Assembly (NCBI RefSeq): GCF_900187285.1
Contig: NZ_LT906470.1
Span: 697,501-761,500 of the forward strand
Origin: Veillonella rodentium
GTDB taxonomy: Bacteria; Bacillota; Negativicutes; Veillonellales; Veillonellaceae
Direction of reading: 5' to 3'
Length of the DNA: 64,000 bases
The notes under the pieces are model-generated. The model saw only the letters and a program-made list of their open reading frames with translations, ran no database searches and was not told the DNA's origin. Below are positions 34,461 through 43,170 of this stretch, piece after piece (position 1 is the stretch's first letter; each line of letters starts with the position of its first letter). Both the position numbers and the translations under genes were made by a program.

Positions 34461-35759
34461 TTATCTTCGTTTGCCGCGACGTCCTGTTTGACTGCTAGAT
34501 GTACGTCGTTGCCGCGTGTTAGAACCCTTGTGACCTCTAGCTTTGTGTGCTTTTGCTTTTGTAGACTGGTAGGTGCTGGTAATTTTAGGTTTTGCTACAG
34601 TTTTACCTCGTTTAGGTGCGACTCCGGCATTTCCTTTAGTTTTTATCTGCCCGTCTTTAGTATATTTGGTAAGGGTTGCCTGAATAGCCCGTTCAATACG
34701 GCGTAACCAAGGTTCATCTTGTGGTGTAGCAAAGGTAACGGCTATGCCGGAATTCCCGGCGCGTCCGGTACGGCCGATACGGTGGATATAATAGTCCACA
34801 TCATGAGGTACATCGTAATTGTATACATGGGTAATCCCTTCGATATCGATGCCGCGTGCGGCGATATCCGTTGCGACCAGAATTTGTGTTTTTGCTTTTG
34901 CGAAGTCTCTCAAAATCTGAGTGCGCCGTCCTTGTGTTAAATCACCATGCATTTCAGCAATATTAAGACCAGCGGCGGTTAATTCATATGAAAGTCGAAC
35001 AGCACCTTCCCGTTTATTACAGAAGACAATCGCTAGAAAAGGATTATCCTGTTCAATCATCTGAATGAGCCGGTTTGTTTTCTCTTCAGGATTCATCATG
35101 TACACTCGCTGGTCGATGGCATCTAATGTAATATGTTTACCTTCTGCCGTTACCGATACGGGTTTTGACATGTATGCTTTAGCTAAGTTTCTGATTTTAT
35201 CCGGAATGGTAGCGGAGAAGAGCAGCAGTTGACGGTTTGCGTCGGTTTCTCCGATCAGTTTTTCTATATCCGGTAAGAACCCCATGTGTAACATTTGATC
35301 CGCTTCATCCAATACGATACGACGGATGGAGTTTAGATGGAGAGATCCTCGATTAGCGTGGTCCAATAGACGACCAGGTGTACCTAAGATAACTTGTGGA
35401 CGTCTGCCGAGCTGTTGTAATTGACTCTCGATGGTTTTGCCGCCGATAAGTGGGAGAATATCCACGTTTAATACAGAACCTATTAATTTAGCCTCATCGG
35501 AGAGTTGCTTTACCAGTTCTCGTGTCGGTGCAATAATGAGAACTTGCTCCTGATGTATGTCTGTGTGGACACGTTGTAAAATCGGTAATAGAAACGCTAA
35601 TGTTTTACCTGTACCTGTTTGAGCTTTTGCAATAATGTCATTGCCTTTGAAGACGATAGGAATCGATTGTTCTTGGATGGGAGTAGGTTCTTTTATACCT
35701 TGTTTCTGTAGTGCCGTGATGAGTTCATCACAGACACCTAGGGATTTGAAAGATTTCAT
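34461..35759 (-). CDS. DEAD-box ATP-dependent RNA helicase
   Basis: The 432-residue helicase has the Q motif (PTPIQEQSIP), motif I AQTGTGKT, Ia PTREL, DEAD in VLDEADQM, SAT, and HRIGRTGRAG. A basic Lys/Arg/Ser tail at about residues 375-432 probably binds RNA. It belongs to the CshA/RhlE-like group that unwinds RNA in ribosome assembly and decay. AAAGGA precedes the ATG. It converges with topB on a shared terminator. Confidence 0.93.
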   Translation of the reverse strand: MKSFKSLGVCDELITALQKQGIKEPTPIQEQSIPIVFKGNDIIAKAQTGTGKTLAFLLPILQRVHTDIHQEQVLIIAPTRELVKQLSDEAKLIGSVLNVDILPLIGGKTIESQLQQLGRRPQVILGTPGRLLDHANRGSLHLNSIRRIVLDEADQMLHMGFLPDIEKLIGETDANRQLLLFSATIPDKIRNLAKAYMSKPVSVTAEGKHITLDAIDQRVYMMNPEEKTNRLIQMIEQDNPFLAIVFCNKREGAVRLSYELTAAGLNIAEMHGDLTQGRRTQILRDFAKAKTQILVATDIAARGIDIEGITHVYNYDVPHDVDYYIHRIGRTGRAGNSGIAVTFATPQDEPWLRRIERAIQATLTKYTKDGQIKTKGNAGVAPKRGKTVAKPKITSTYQSTKAKAHKARGHKGSNTRQRRTSSSQTGRRGKRR

Positions 35760-35874
35760 ATATCATCCTTTCTATCATAAATATTATAGTAATTATACCT
35801 TATTATCATAAGCAGGAGCAAATTACGCATCATATTGAGAATATAAATCTAGTAAAAATCAATAGTTAAAATAA

Positions 35875-35918
35875 TTATAAACAAATAAATGAGAATTTAC
35901 AAAAGTTTTTGTTTATAA
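35875..35918. repeat. 11-bp inverted repeat upstream of the helicase and feo genes
   Basis: TTATAAACAAA (35875-35885) pairs with TTTGTTTATAA (35908-35918) across 22 bases. The whole 35760-36195 gap (436 bases) is very AT-rich and holds no gene. It contains the divergent control regions of the DEAD-box gene and feoA. Confidence 0.6.
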
Positions 35919-36033
35919 ATTATAACAGTAAAACTCAATTAGTTGATTGTTTATTAGTCTCATAAATACTATAAATTTATTTATTTCACATGTGCTTAAT
36001 AGTATGAAATTAAAATTAATATCATACTATTTA

Positions 36034-36116
36034 TGATAAATTGTTATCAATGTATATTAGAGATTAATTATAAAATTGATAATAATTGTTGAAATTAATC
36101 TTTAGAATGATATAAT
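36034..36116 (+). promoter_or_regulatory. feoAB promoter with Fur-like boxes
   Basis: TGATAAATTGTTATCA (36034-36049) and TTGATAATAATTGTTGA (36076-36092) resemble Fur boxes. The second overlaps the -35 TTGAAA (36089-36094) of a promoter with TATAAT at 36111-36116 and a 16-bp spacer. A GATTAATT/AATTAATC repeat frames the second box. Iron-responsive repression is inferred from these sites. Confidence 0.55.
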
Positions 36117-36195
36117 TATTTAGGATATTAATACGCATTTATTATCATATGTGATTAATATGAGGTTGTTAGGTACAATAATTAGGAGGTGTCGT

Positions 36196-36429
36196 ATGGC
36201 TATCAAAAAGCTGAAGGACATGAAGGTCGGTGAATCTGGCGTTATTTCTGCACTACATGGCAGCGGTAATGTAAAACATCGTCTCATCGATATGGGTCTT
36301 GTACATGGTACAAAGATTCATGTTATGAAATTTGCCCCATTGGGCGATCCGGTAGAAATCAAAGTGAAAAACTTTGAACTAGCACTTCGCACGAGTGAAG
36401 CGGGTATGATTGATGTAGAGGTTCAATAG
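36196..36429 (+). CDS. feoA: Ferrous iron transport protein A
   Basis: The 77-residue SH3-like protein has the FeoA pattern (KKLKDMKVGESGVI, RLIDMGLVHGTKIHVMKFAPLGDPVEIKV). FeoA is a small cytoplasmic partner of the FeoB Fe2+ transporter. ATG 36196 follows AGGAGG; an earlier ATG at 36151 lacks a binding site. feoB starts 9 bases after its stop. Confidence 0.95.
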   Translation: MAIKKLKDMKVGESGVISALHGSGNVKHRLIDMGLVHGTKIHVMKFAPLGDPVEIKVKNFELALRTSEAGMIDVEVQ

Positions 36430-36438
36430 GAGGTCCAA

Positions 36439-38808
36439 ATGGCAGATAATGGGAGAATTCGCATTGCCTTAGCGGGTAATCCGAACTGTGGTAAGACTAC
36501 AATCTTTAACAATATCACAGGGGCGAAACAACACGTGGGTAACTATCCGGGTGTTACAGTAGAAAAAAAAGAAGGCCATACGAGTTTTAATGGTCAGGAA
36601 TTGATGTTTGTTGACTTGCCGGGGACGTATAGTTTGACTGCCCGTTCCATGGATGAGTTGGTTGCTCGAAATGTTATCGTCAATGATGACCCCGATGTAA
36701 TCGTCAATGTCCTTGATGCATCTAATTTGGAACGTAATCTATATTTGGCGGCGCAATTGTTGGAACTTGAAAAACCGATGGTTATCGCTCTAAATATGGC
36801 TGACGTTGCGGAAGATATGGGCATTAAATACGATATTAAGAAAATGTCCGAATTGACAGGGGCAACCATCGTTAGTACTGTAGGGCGTACAAACGTCGGT
36901 ACAAAAGAGTTATTGCAGGCTACTATCGATGTTGCAGCTACCCGTACTGCACCGGGTGTACAGATTGATTATGGTGAACTGTTAGAATCTAAAATTGCTG
37001 AGCTTGTAGCAGAACTTAAAAAAACGGGTACTGTTACATATCCATTACGTTGGATTGCTATCAAATTATTGGAAAAGGATGCTGACGTTATTGGCAAGGT
37101 AATGCGCTTCGATAACACGGAATCAGTTATTGAAAAGGCAAAAGCCATTCGCGAAGAAATCAAGGACCAAGTTGATCTTGATGTCGTATTCCAGGAATAT
37201 CGACATCGTTTTGCTGTAGATGTATATAATAAATCGTTGACGCAAGCTCCAACACAACTGGAAACACGTTCCGACCGATACGACAAAATTTTGACACATC
37301 GCGTGCTCGGGTTACCTATTTTCTTATTGGTAATGTGGTTGTTATTTAATATCGTCAACACTGTAGGCGCTATCCCTCAGGGATGGATTGAGGATGGATT
37401 CACCGCATTACAACAGTGGGTTGTTACGGTTATACCGGAAGGTCAGTTACAATCGCTTGTTTCCGACGGTATTATCGCCGGTGTAGGTGCCGTATTATCC
37501 TTCGTACCTTTGATTCTATTGTTGTTCCTAGGTATTTCCTTCTTGGAAGATACCGGTTATATGGCACGTGCAGCATTCGTTATCGACCGTGTCATGCGCG
37601 CTTGCGGTTTACATGGTAAATCGTTTATTCCGTTATTGTTAGGCTTCGGCTGTTCCGTACCTTCCGTTATGGGTGCACGTATCCTTGATAACTACAAGGA
37701 TCGAATGGTAACGATTTTGATTACTCCATTCATGAGTTGCTCCGCCCGTTTACCGGTTTATACATTATTTGCTGCCGCATTCTTCCCTGAAGAATGGAGA
37801 GGTACTGTATTGTTCTGTGTTTATTTCTTAGGTATTATCTTCGGTATTATCTTTGCAAAAATCTTCCGTAAATTCTTGTTCTCTGGTGAAGCAGAACCAT
37901 TTGTAATGGAATTACCTCCATATCACTTGCCAACGTTGAAAGCTACGCTTATGCATATGTATGAACGCGGTATCTTGTACCTTAAGAAAGCCGGTACATT
38001 CATCATGGCTGCATCTATCCTGATCTGGTTCATCACTTCCTATCCGATGGATGTAGAGTACTCTAAAGATTACGATGGAATGCATGAACAAGTCAACCAG
38101 ACTTATGAAGTAAAAGATGCAGAAACATTACAACAGTTTGGCATTACAACAGATGATCAAAAAGACTCAGTTGATAAAATTGTAGAAGAAATGAAATCTA
38201 CAGTAGAAGAAGCTAACAGTGCGGCTGAAGAAGCAGAAGAAGATGCACCTGAAATTGCCGTTGAAGATGATTCTGAAGCTCCTGAGCTATTTAATAGTAT
38301 TAAAGATGATAATAAGGAATTGTTCCCGGCTGCTTGGGCTATGTACAAAAACAGTGCCAACTTGGATGAAGAAAATCAAAAAATCGACGAAGAACAAGCC
38401 GGTGAAAAACTGGAACAATCCTATGCTGCTACATTTGGTAAAGCTCTCAATCCTGTACTCGAACCATTGGGATTTGACTGGAAAATCGGCGTAGCTCTTG
38501 TAGCAGGTTTGGCAGCTAAAGAAGTTGTTATTTCTACATTAGGTACTATCTATGCAGTTGGTGGCGATGATAAGAATCCGGCACCGTTGACAGAGTATAT
38601 GCAAAATGATCCTCACTTTACACCGTTGATTGCGTTAACCATGATGCTGTTTGTCTTGGTTTACCCGCCATGTCTTGCGACTCTTGCGGTTGTTAGACGT
38701 GAAACTGGATCCTGGAAGTGGGTATTATTCATGTTCTTCTATGAAAATGCCTTTGCATGGATTGCATGTTTTGTATTCTACAATGTAGGACGCGCTTTAG
38801 GATATTAA
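36439..38808 (+). CDS. feoB: Ferrous iron transporter FeoB
   Basis: The 789-residue inner-membrane protein begins with a G domain (G1 GNPNCGKTTIFN, G3 DLPGTYSL, G4 NMAD), followed by a helical spacer. The membrane part has two Gate motifs (FGCSVPSVMGARIL and YPPCLATLAVVRRE). It imports Fe2+. A Glu/Asp-rich loop of about 118 residues (about 537-655) sits between membrane segments; FeoB proteins vary here, but this one is long and strongly acidic. AGGAGG precedes the ATG. The feoA gene, the Cys-rich peptide and the upstream Fur-like boxes support iron uptake. Confidence 0.96.
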   Translation: MADNGRIRIALAGNPNCGKTTIFNNITGAKQHVGNYPGVTVEKKEGHTSFNGQELMFVDLPGTYSLTARSMDELVARNVIVNDDPDVIVNVLDASNLERNLYLAAQLLELEKPMVIALNMADVAEDMGIKYDIKKMSELTGATIVSTVGRTNVGTKELLQATIDVAATRTAPGVQIDYGELLESKIAELVAELKKTGTVTYPLRWIAIKLLEKDADVIGKVMRFDNTESVIEKAKAIREEIKDQVDLDVVFQEYRHRFAVDVYNKSLTQAPTQLETRSDRYDKILTHRVLGLPIFLLVMWLLFNIVNTVGAIPQGWIEDGFTALQQWVVTVIPEGQLQSLVSDGIIAGVGAVLSFVPLILLLFLGISFLEDTGYMARAAFVIDRVMRACGLHGKSFIPLLLGFGCSVPSVMGARILDNYKDRMVTILITPFMSCSARLPVYTLFAAAFFPEEWRGTVLFCVYFLGIIFGIIFAKIFRKFLFSGEAEPFVMELPPYHLPTLKATLMHMYERGILYLKKAGTFIMAASILIWFITSYPMDVEYSKDYDGMHEQVNQTYEVKDAETLQQFGITTDDQKDSVDKIVEEMKSTVEEANSAAEEAEEDAPEIAVEDDSEAPELFNSIKDDNKELFPAAWAMYKNSANLDEENQKIDEEQAGEKLEQSYAATFGKALNPVLEPLGFDWKIGVALVAGLAAKEVVISTLGTIYAVGGDDKNPAPLTEYMQNDPHFTPLIALTMMLFVLVYPPCLATLAVVRRETGSWKWVLFMFFYENAFAWIACFVFYNVGRALGY

Positions 38809-38909
38809 TCTAAGGTGTTGATTAATTTAAGTATAACCACATCTTAGATATCCTTAATATTTTGCATTAAAGTCATGTGATTTAGATGTAGGTATTTTAA
38901 AAATAATAC

Positions 38910-38923
38910 TTGATAATTATCAA
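38910..38923. promoter_or_regulatory. Fur-like palindrome upstream of the Cys-rich feo peptide
   Basis: TTGATAATTATCAA is a perfect 14-base palindrome close to the Fur core. A further AATGATAATGAG half-site follows near 38936. They lie in the 230-base gap between feoB and the next small gene, and suggest a second iron-controlled start. Confidence 0.5.
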
Positions 38924-39038
38924 TATTCGTGGTTAAATGATAATGAGAAAAGAGAAATATCTAAAATATAGCTTTTATCTTATTTATCAATGAACAGATA
39001 TTGAAAATTTTATTGATATTGAGAAAGAAGGCGTTATT

Positions 39039-39233
39039 ATGGATTCTCTGATTATAGGACTCATAGTTGTATTAGCACTAGCTTATATCGGTTTTAAGTT
39101 TTATAAACAAATGAGCGGAAAAGGCGGCTGCGGTTGCGGTTCTGATTCCGGCTCTAGTGAATCCTCAAGCTGTGGGGGCTGTTGCGGTTGTGATAGCAAT
39201 CAGAACTTGGGAATCAAACGTGCTGATAAGTAA
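39039..39233 (+). CDS. FeoB-associated Cys-rich membrane protein
   Basis: The 64-residue protein has one N-terminal membrane helix (about residues 4-20). A short cytoplasmic or exposed tail carries seven cysteines in GKGGCGCGSDSG and SCGGCCGCD. Small proteins of this shape are found downstream of feoB in many Firmicutes and are thought to help iron transport, filling the place of FeoC; their function is not settled. AGAAAGAAGG precedes the ATG. A terminator follows. Confidence 0.85.
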   Translation: MDSLIIGLIVVLALAYIGFKFYKQMSGKGGCGCGSDSGSSESSSCGGCCGCDSNQNLGIKRADK

Positions 39234-39257
39234 GCTTCTACAACGATTTTCATTGTA

Positions 39258-39293
39258 ATGAAAGAGGGGTCTCTATAACAGACTCCTCTTTTC
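39258..39293 (+). terminator. Terminator after the feo cluster
   Basis: A 12-bp stem with one G-U pair (39261-39272 with 39280-39291) and a T run. Confidence 0.85.
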
Positions 39294-39342
39294 ATATATA
39301 ATTTTTATATTTTAACAAAGTTAATAGGAAAGGATCATAATC

Positions 39343-39606
39343 ATGTTCAGATTCAGAAGAAATAATTTAAGAAACGCTAATTTGTTTGCAGCAGGCCTTG
39401 CATTGGGTACTGTGGGTTTAAAAGTATTAACTTCTAAAGACGCTAAAAAGGTATATGCCGGTATCGTAGCAGCCGGTCTTCGCGCTAAAGAATCCGTATT
39501 GGAAACTGCTGAAAAAGTTCAAGCATCCGCATCCGATGTATTGGCTGAAGCTCAAGAAATCAATGAAGCTCGCAACGAAGAAATTTTTGAAGAAGATGAA
39601 AAATAA
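39343..39606 (+). CDS. Small membrane-associated protein next to the P-type ATPase
   Basis: The 87-residue protein has an Arg-rich start (MFRFRRNNLRN), one hydrophobic stretch at about residues 13-30 and a helical acidic tail ending EEIFEEDEK. It resembles the small DUF6110-type proteins found just before heavy-metal P-type ATPases in Firmicutes, but I assign it by position and shape only. The ATPase starts 16 bases downstream, so they are surely one operon. It might be an accessory subunit or tether for that pump. Confidence 0.65.
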   Translation: MFRFRRNNLRNANLFAAGLALGTVGLKVLTSKDAKKVYAGIVAAGLRAKESVLETAEKVQASASDVLAEAQEINEARNEEIFEEDEK

Positions 39607-39622
39607 TTAAAGGATGACGCAT

Positions 39623-41761
39623 ATGTTACAATTTTCTGTAGTACGAAAACTCAGAAATCGCTTGCATGTGAAGATAACGGGTCATCGCTTTACGGAAACT
39701 GAAGCGGCTTATATAGAGGATACTCTGTTATTGAATGATGCAGTTATAGATGTAACGTTCTATACACGAAGCAGTCAAGTTGCCATTAAACATAATGGTG
39801 ATGAATCGGCCGTTCGTGAGGCAGTACTAGGTCTACGCGATTTGGATTTGTCCGAAGCACCTGCCTTGAGCGAGTATTCGCCACGATTGGTGAATAAAAA
39901 ATACCGTGAGATGATGCTGAATAAAACGGCTCTATACTTAGGTAAAAAAGCTGTTTTACCGGCTCCTATTGCAGCGGCATGGGCGTGGTTTGACGGTCTT
40001 AAATTTATCGGAAAAGCGATTAAAACATTATGGCAACGCAAGTTGACCGTAGAGGTTCTTGACGGTGTTGCTATCGGTGCGGCACTGTTACAAAAAGATT
40101 ATCCTACCGCAAGTATGGTCATGTACTTGCTAGGAATCGGTGATATTTTAGAAGAGTGGACACATCGTAAATCTGTATTGAATCTGGCTCAAAGTATGTC
40201 TTTGAATGTAGATAAGGTATGGGTTTTGACAGATGGTGTCGAAGTTAGCAAGAGCGTTAACGACATCGTTGCGGGCGATAAAATTATCGTTCGTCAAGGT
40301 GAAGTCATTCCTTTGGATGGCGTCGTTGTGGACGGTGTTATTCTTGTTAATGAAAGCTCCATGACCGGTGAGCCTGAGGCTGTTCGTCGTGATGAGGAAA
40401 CCTCGGTATATGCGGGTACCGTTGTAGAGGAAGGTAAAGCCGTTATTGAAGTGCGCAGCACATCTAAATCATCCCGATATGAAAAAATCGTAAGTCTCAT
40501 CGAAGAATCCGAACAGATGAAATCCGGTATGGAACAACAGGCTTATCGCATGGCGGATAAATTAGTTCCTATCAGCTTTATCGGTGCAGGCTTGACATAT
40601 TTGTTGACTCGTAATGTGATGAAGGCCTTATCCTTTGTCATGGTTGACTTCTCCTGTGCGTTGAAGCTTTCCATCCCGTTGGCTGTGCTTTCAGCGATGC
40701 AGGAAGCGGCAAAACTCGGGATTACCGTAAAAGGCGGTAAATTCTTAGAACAGATCGCACAAGCGGATATGATTGTATTCGACAAAACAGGTACTCTTAC
40801 AAAAGCGGAACCTGAATTTGAACAAATCATCCCGTTCAATGGACAAGATCCGGATGAAATGTTGAAATTGGCGGCATGTATTGAGGAACATTTCCCTCAT
40901 TCCATGGCAAAAGCGGTTGTACGTGCCGCAAAAGATCATGCATTGCCTCATAAGGAAATGCATTCCGATGTAGAATACGTCGTTGCTCACGGTATCGCCT
41001 CCAAAGTCGGTCGTTACCGCGTACGCATCGGCAGCGCTCATTATATCTTTGATGATGAAAAAACAAAGATCCCTGCAGATGAACAGGAAAAATTTGATAA
41101 TTTACCGGATACATCATCGCATTTGTACTTAGCGATAGGCGGTACATTAGCGGCGGTTATCTGTATCAAGGATCCTGTGCGTGAAGAAGCTAAACAGGTT
41201 GTAGCGGATTTACATAAGCTCGGCGTTAAGAAGGTCGTTATGATGACGGGTGATTCAAAACGCAACGCTAAACGCGTAGCTGCAGAAATCGGCATCGACG
41301 AAGTCCATGCGGAAGTCTTGCCTGAAGATAAGGCGACCTATGTAAGACAGGCCAAAGAGGAAGGCTACACTGTAATGATGGTAGGGGACGGTATCAACGA
41401 CTCTCCTGCGATTTCAGAAGCTCATGTTGGCATTGCGATGAATGAAGGGGCTCCAATTGCTCAAAAAATTGCGAATGTTACAATTTCTTCCGATCATTTA
41501 CAGGCGCTGGTTGACTTACGCCGCATTTCCTTAGCGCTAATGAAACGTATTAAAGCCAATTATAACGGCATTGTAGGTTTTAACGGTGCTCTTGTTCTAG
41601 GCGGTGTAGTTGGTGCATTGCCACCGGGACAAGCGGCATGGTTACATAATTTGTTTACTTTAGGTGTAGGCCTTGAAAGCATGACACCATTGTTGAAAAA
41701 AGAAGAATCACAGTCAGATACCGAAACAATTGATGTTACGGCTGATACGGTGGTAGCGTAA
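39623..41761 (+). CDS. P1B-type heavy-metal translocating ATPase
   Basis: The 712-residue pump has a ferredoxin-like N-terminal domain (about 1-70) without a CxxC metal site. The actuator motif is SMTGEPE, the phosphorylation motif DKTGTLTK (D387), and the hinge MVGDGINDSPA. The membrane metal site, normally CPC or SPC, reads SCALKLS (C345), so its metal is not obvious; Fe, Mn or Zn are possible. ATG 39623 is preferred over 39614, as AAAGGA would be too close to the latter. It lies after the feo genes and in an operon with a small partner. Confidence 0.88.
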   Translation: MLQFSVVRKLRNRLHVKITGHRFTETEAAYIEDTLLLNDAVIDVTFYTRSSQVAIKHNGDESAVREAVLGLRDLDLSEAPALSEYSPRLVNKKYREMMLNKTALYLGKKAVLPAPIAAAWAWFDGLKFIGKAIKTLWQRKLTVEVLDGVAIGAALLQKDYPTASMVMYLLGIGDILEEWTHRKSVLNLAQSMSLNVDKVWVLTDGVEVSKSVNDIVAGDKIIVRQGEVIPLDGVVVDGVILVNESSMTGEPEAVRRDEETSVYAGTVVEEGKAVIEVRSTSKSSRYEKIVSLIEESEQMKSGMEQQAYRMADKLVPISFIGAGLTYLLTRNVMKALSFVMVDFSCALKLSIPLAVLSAMQEAAKLGITVKGGKFLEQIAQADMIVFDKTGTLTKAEPEFEQIIPFNGQDPDEMLKLAACIEEHFPHSMAKAVVRAAKDHALPHKEMHSDVEYVVAHGIASKVGRYRVRIGSAHYIFDDEKTKIPADEQEKFDNLPDTSSHLYLAIGGTLAAVICIKDPVREEAKQVVADLHKLGVKKVVMMTGDSKRNAKRVAAEIGIDEVHAEVLPEDKATYVRQAKEEGYTVMMVGDGINDSPAISEAHVGIAMNEGAPIAQKIANVTISSDHLQALVDLRRISLALMKRIKANYNGIVGFNGALVLGGVVGALPPGQAAWLHNLFTLGVGLESMTPLLKKEESQSDTETIDVTADTVVA

Positions 41762-41765
41762 TATT

Positions 41766-41817
41766 AACTCCTGTACGGGGCGGATATGGGGTCCGTCTCA
41801 TGCGGGAGTTCTTCTTT
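41766..41817 (+). terminator. Terminator after the P-type ATPase
   Basis: Outer arms 41766-41775 and 41801-41810 pair, with further pairing inside, and a T-rich run follows. Confidence 0.7.
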
Positions 41818-41881
41818 TATGATGACATTTGGGTCCGATTATTGTACAATAGCAGAAGATTACTTCTGGTAGGAGAACTAT

Positions 41882-42286
41882 ATGAATACATTGTTAGATA
41901 TTTGCAAACGATCAGTCTATATGAATTTGTTCATCGTAGTGCTGCCCCTAATTGCGTATATGATTCATAATGGATCCAGTGCTACGGTGGCACTTGTATG
42001 GTACTTATTATTATCACTTGTTATACCGTGGGCTTATTTATCCTATAAAACGAGTACATTTGGTGATGGACGGTATATCAATCGCATCGCTTATGTGGTG
42101 AGCTGGATTGTCGTGCATACCGTAATCTATAAAGGGATTTTTCTGAATGTCGATTTATCCATGCTCTGGGGATGGCCGACTGCGGGGCGTGACGTGGCTT
42201 TTCTGATAGTCATGTATGCAGGTGTTACGGTAAGTCTATGTATTGCTTACGGATTATCGCGTATTATAGGAGGCCGTCATGAATAA
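41882..42286 (+). CDS. Unknown four-helix membrane protein
   Basis: The 134-residue protein is hydrophobic with about four membrane segments (roughly 13-31, 34-54, 66-86 and 103-125) and no motif that I recognise. TAGGAG precedes the ATG. Its last eight bases overlap the start of the next gene, another membrane protein, so the two are very likely made together. It could be half of a two-part membrane complex or transporter. Confidence 0.7.
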   Translation: MNTLLDICKRSVYMNLFIVVLPLIAYMIHNGSSATVALVWYLLLSLVIPWAYLSYKTSTFGDGRYINRIAYVVSWIVVHTVIYKGIFLNVDLSMLWGWPTAGRDVAFLIVMYAGVTVSLCIAYGLSRIIGGRHE

Positions 42287-43121
42287 GAACTTTTGGATAT
42301 TTACGTGTATTGCGGCGCTTTTTGTCAGTGCTGTTACTGTTGTACTGACATCGAGTAAGGTATTAGCGGCTCCGATCCTGGTATTTCCCGTTCTGTCTTT
42401 AGTGATACCGCTGTTGATGAGACGGCTCAAGAATGCCAAGTTTAATGATGATTTCCCTCTTCACATGGGATATCATACATACAGTTGGGCGTGGTGGTCT
42501 GTATTTTCTCTGCTGCATACACCGCTTGGCTTTCAAATTGAAAACGGATTGGTGAAAGTAGTCGTACTGTTCATCGTATATTTTATTATACAGGTGCTCA
42601 TTGAGTTAATAGGTTTATTATTGACAAAAATTTTTGCCCGTCCTCGTCGCTTGGGGATGATAGATGATGTAATCGATATTGTGTTATACATCATTCCTAT
42701 TCCATTCTTGTATATAGGTTCCATTCTATATATCGACTTACAGGATCCTATGGTGTATTACCTGTATGCACCATCCATGAATATCAATATTGTTTTTGCT
42801 GAGTTAGTATTGCTGTTGATGACCATGTTGGTATTCGTATTTTACTTATATCCGAGACATATTGATTATAAAAGTGTTCGCCTGTTACGCATTGTTATCA
42901 CCGCTGCCTTATGGTTGGCGATGAACGGACATATTTTGTATGGTGGATATGTTCCGCCATTTATTCTATCCATAGTTCCTGCCGTTTTTCCAACATATCA
43001 GGGAAATCCGCTCGTATTCATAACTCCGGCCCTTCTGGAAGCCGGAATCATAGCGGTATCCGTAATAATAGGTGCGTTGGTGGAACGAGGTATTATTTCA
43101 CGTCGTCGTGAGCGTATTTAA
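42279..43121 (+). CDS. Unknown seven-helix membrane protein
   Basis: The 280-residue protein has about seven membrane segments and conserved-looking polar spots (HMGYHTYSWAWWSVF near residue 61). No family is recognised. AGGAGG lies at the end of the preceding gene, which it overlaps. An ECF S component starts 49 bases later in the same direction. The three may form one operon for uptake of an unknown small molecule, but no ATPase or T component is nearby. Confidence 0.68.
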   Translation: MNKNFWIFTCIAALFVSAVTVVLTSSKVLAAPILVFPVLSLVIPLLMRRLKNAKFNDDFPLHMGYHTYSWAWWSVFSLLHTPLGFQIENGLVKVVVLFIVYFIIQVLIELIGLLLTKIFARPRRLGMIDDVIDIVLYIIPIPFLYIGSILYIDLQDPMVYYLYAPSMNINIVFAELVLLLMTMLVFVFYLYPRHIDYKSVRLLRIVITAALWLAMNGHILYGGYVPPFILSIVPAVFPTYQGNPLVFITPALLEAGIIAVSVIIGALVERGIISRRRERI

Positions 43122-43170
43122 TTTCTAGTTTCGACTTATATCCGTCAGGAATGAGAGCGAAGGAGGATGT

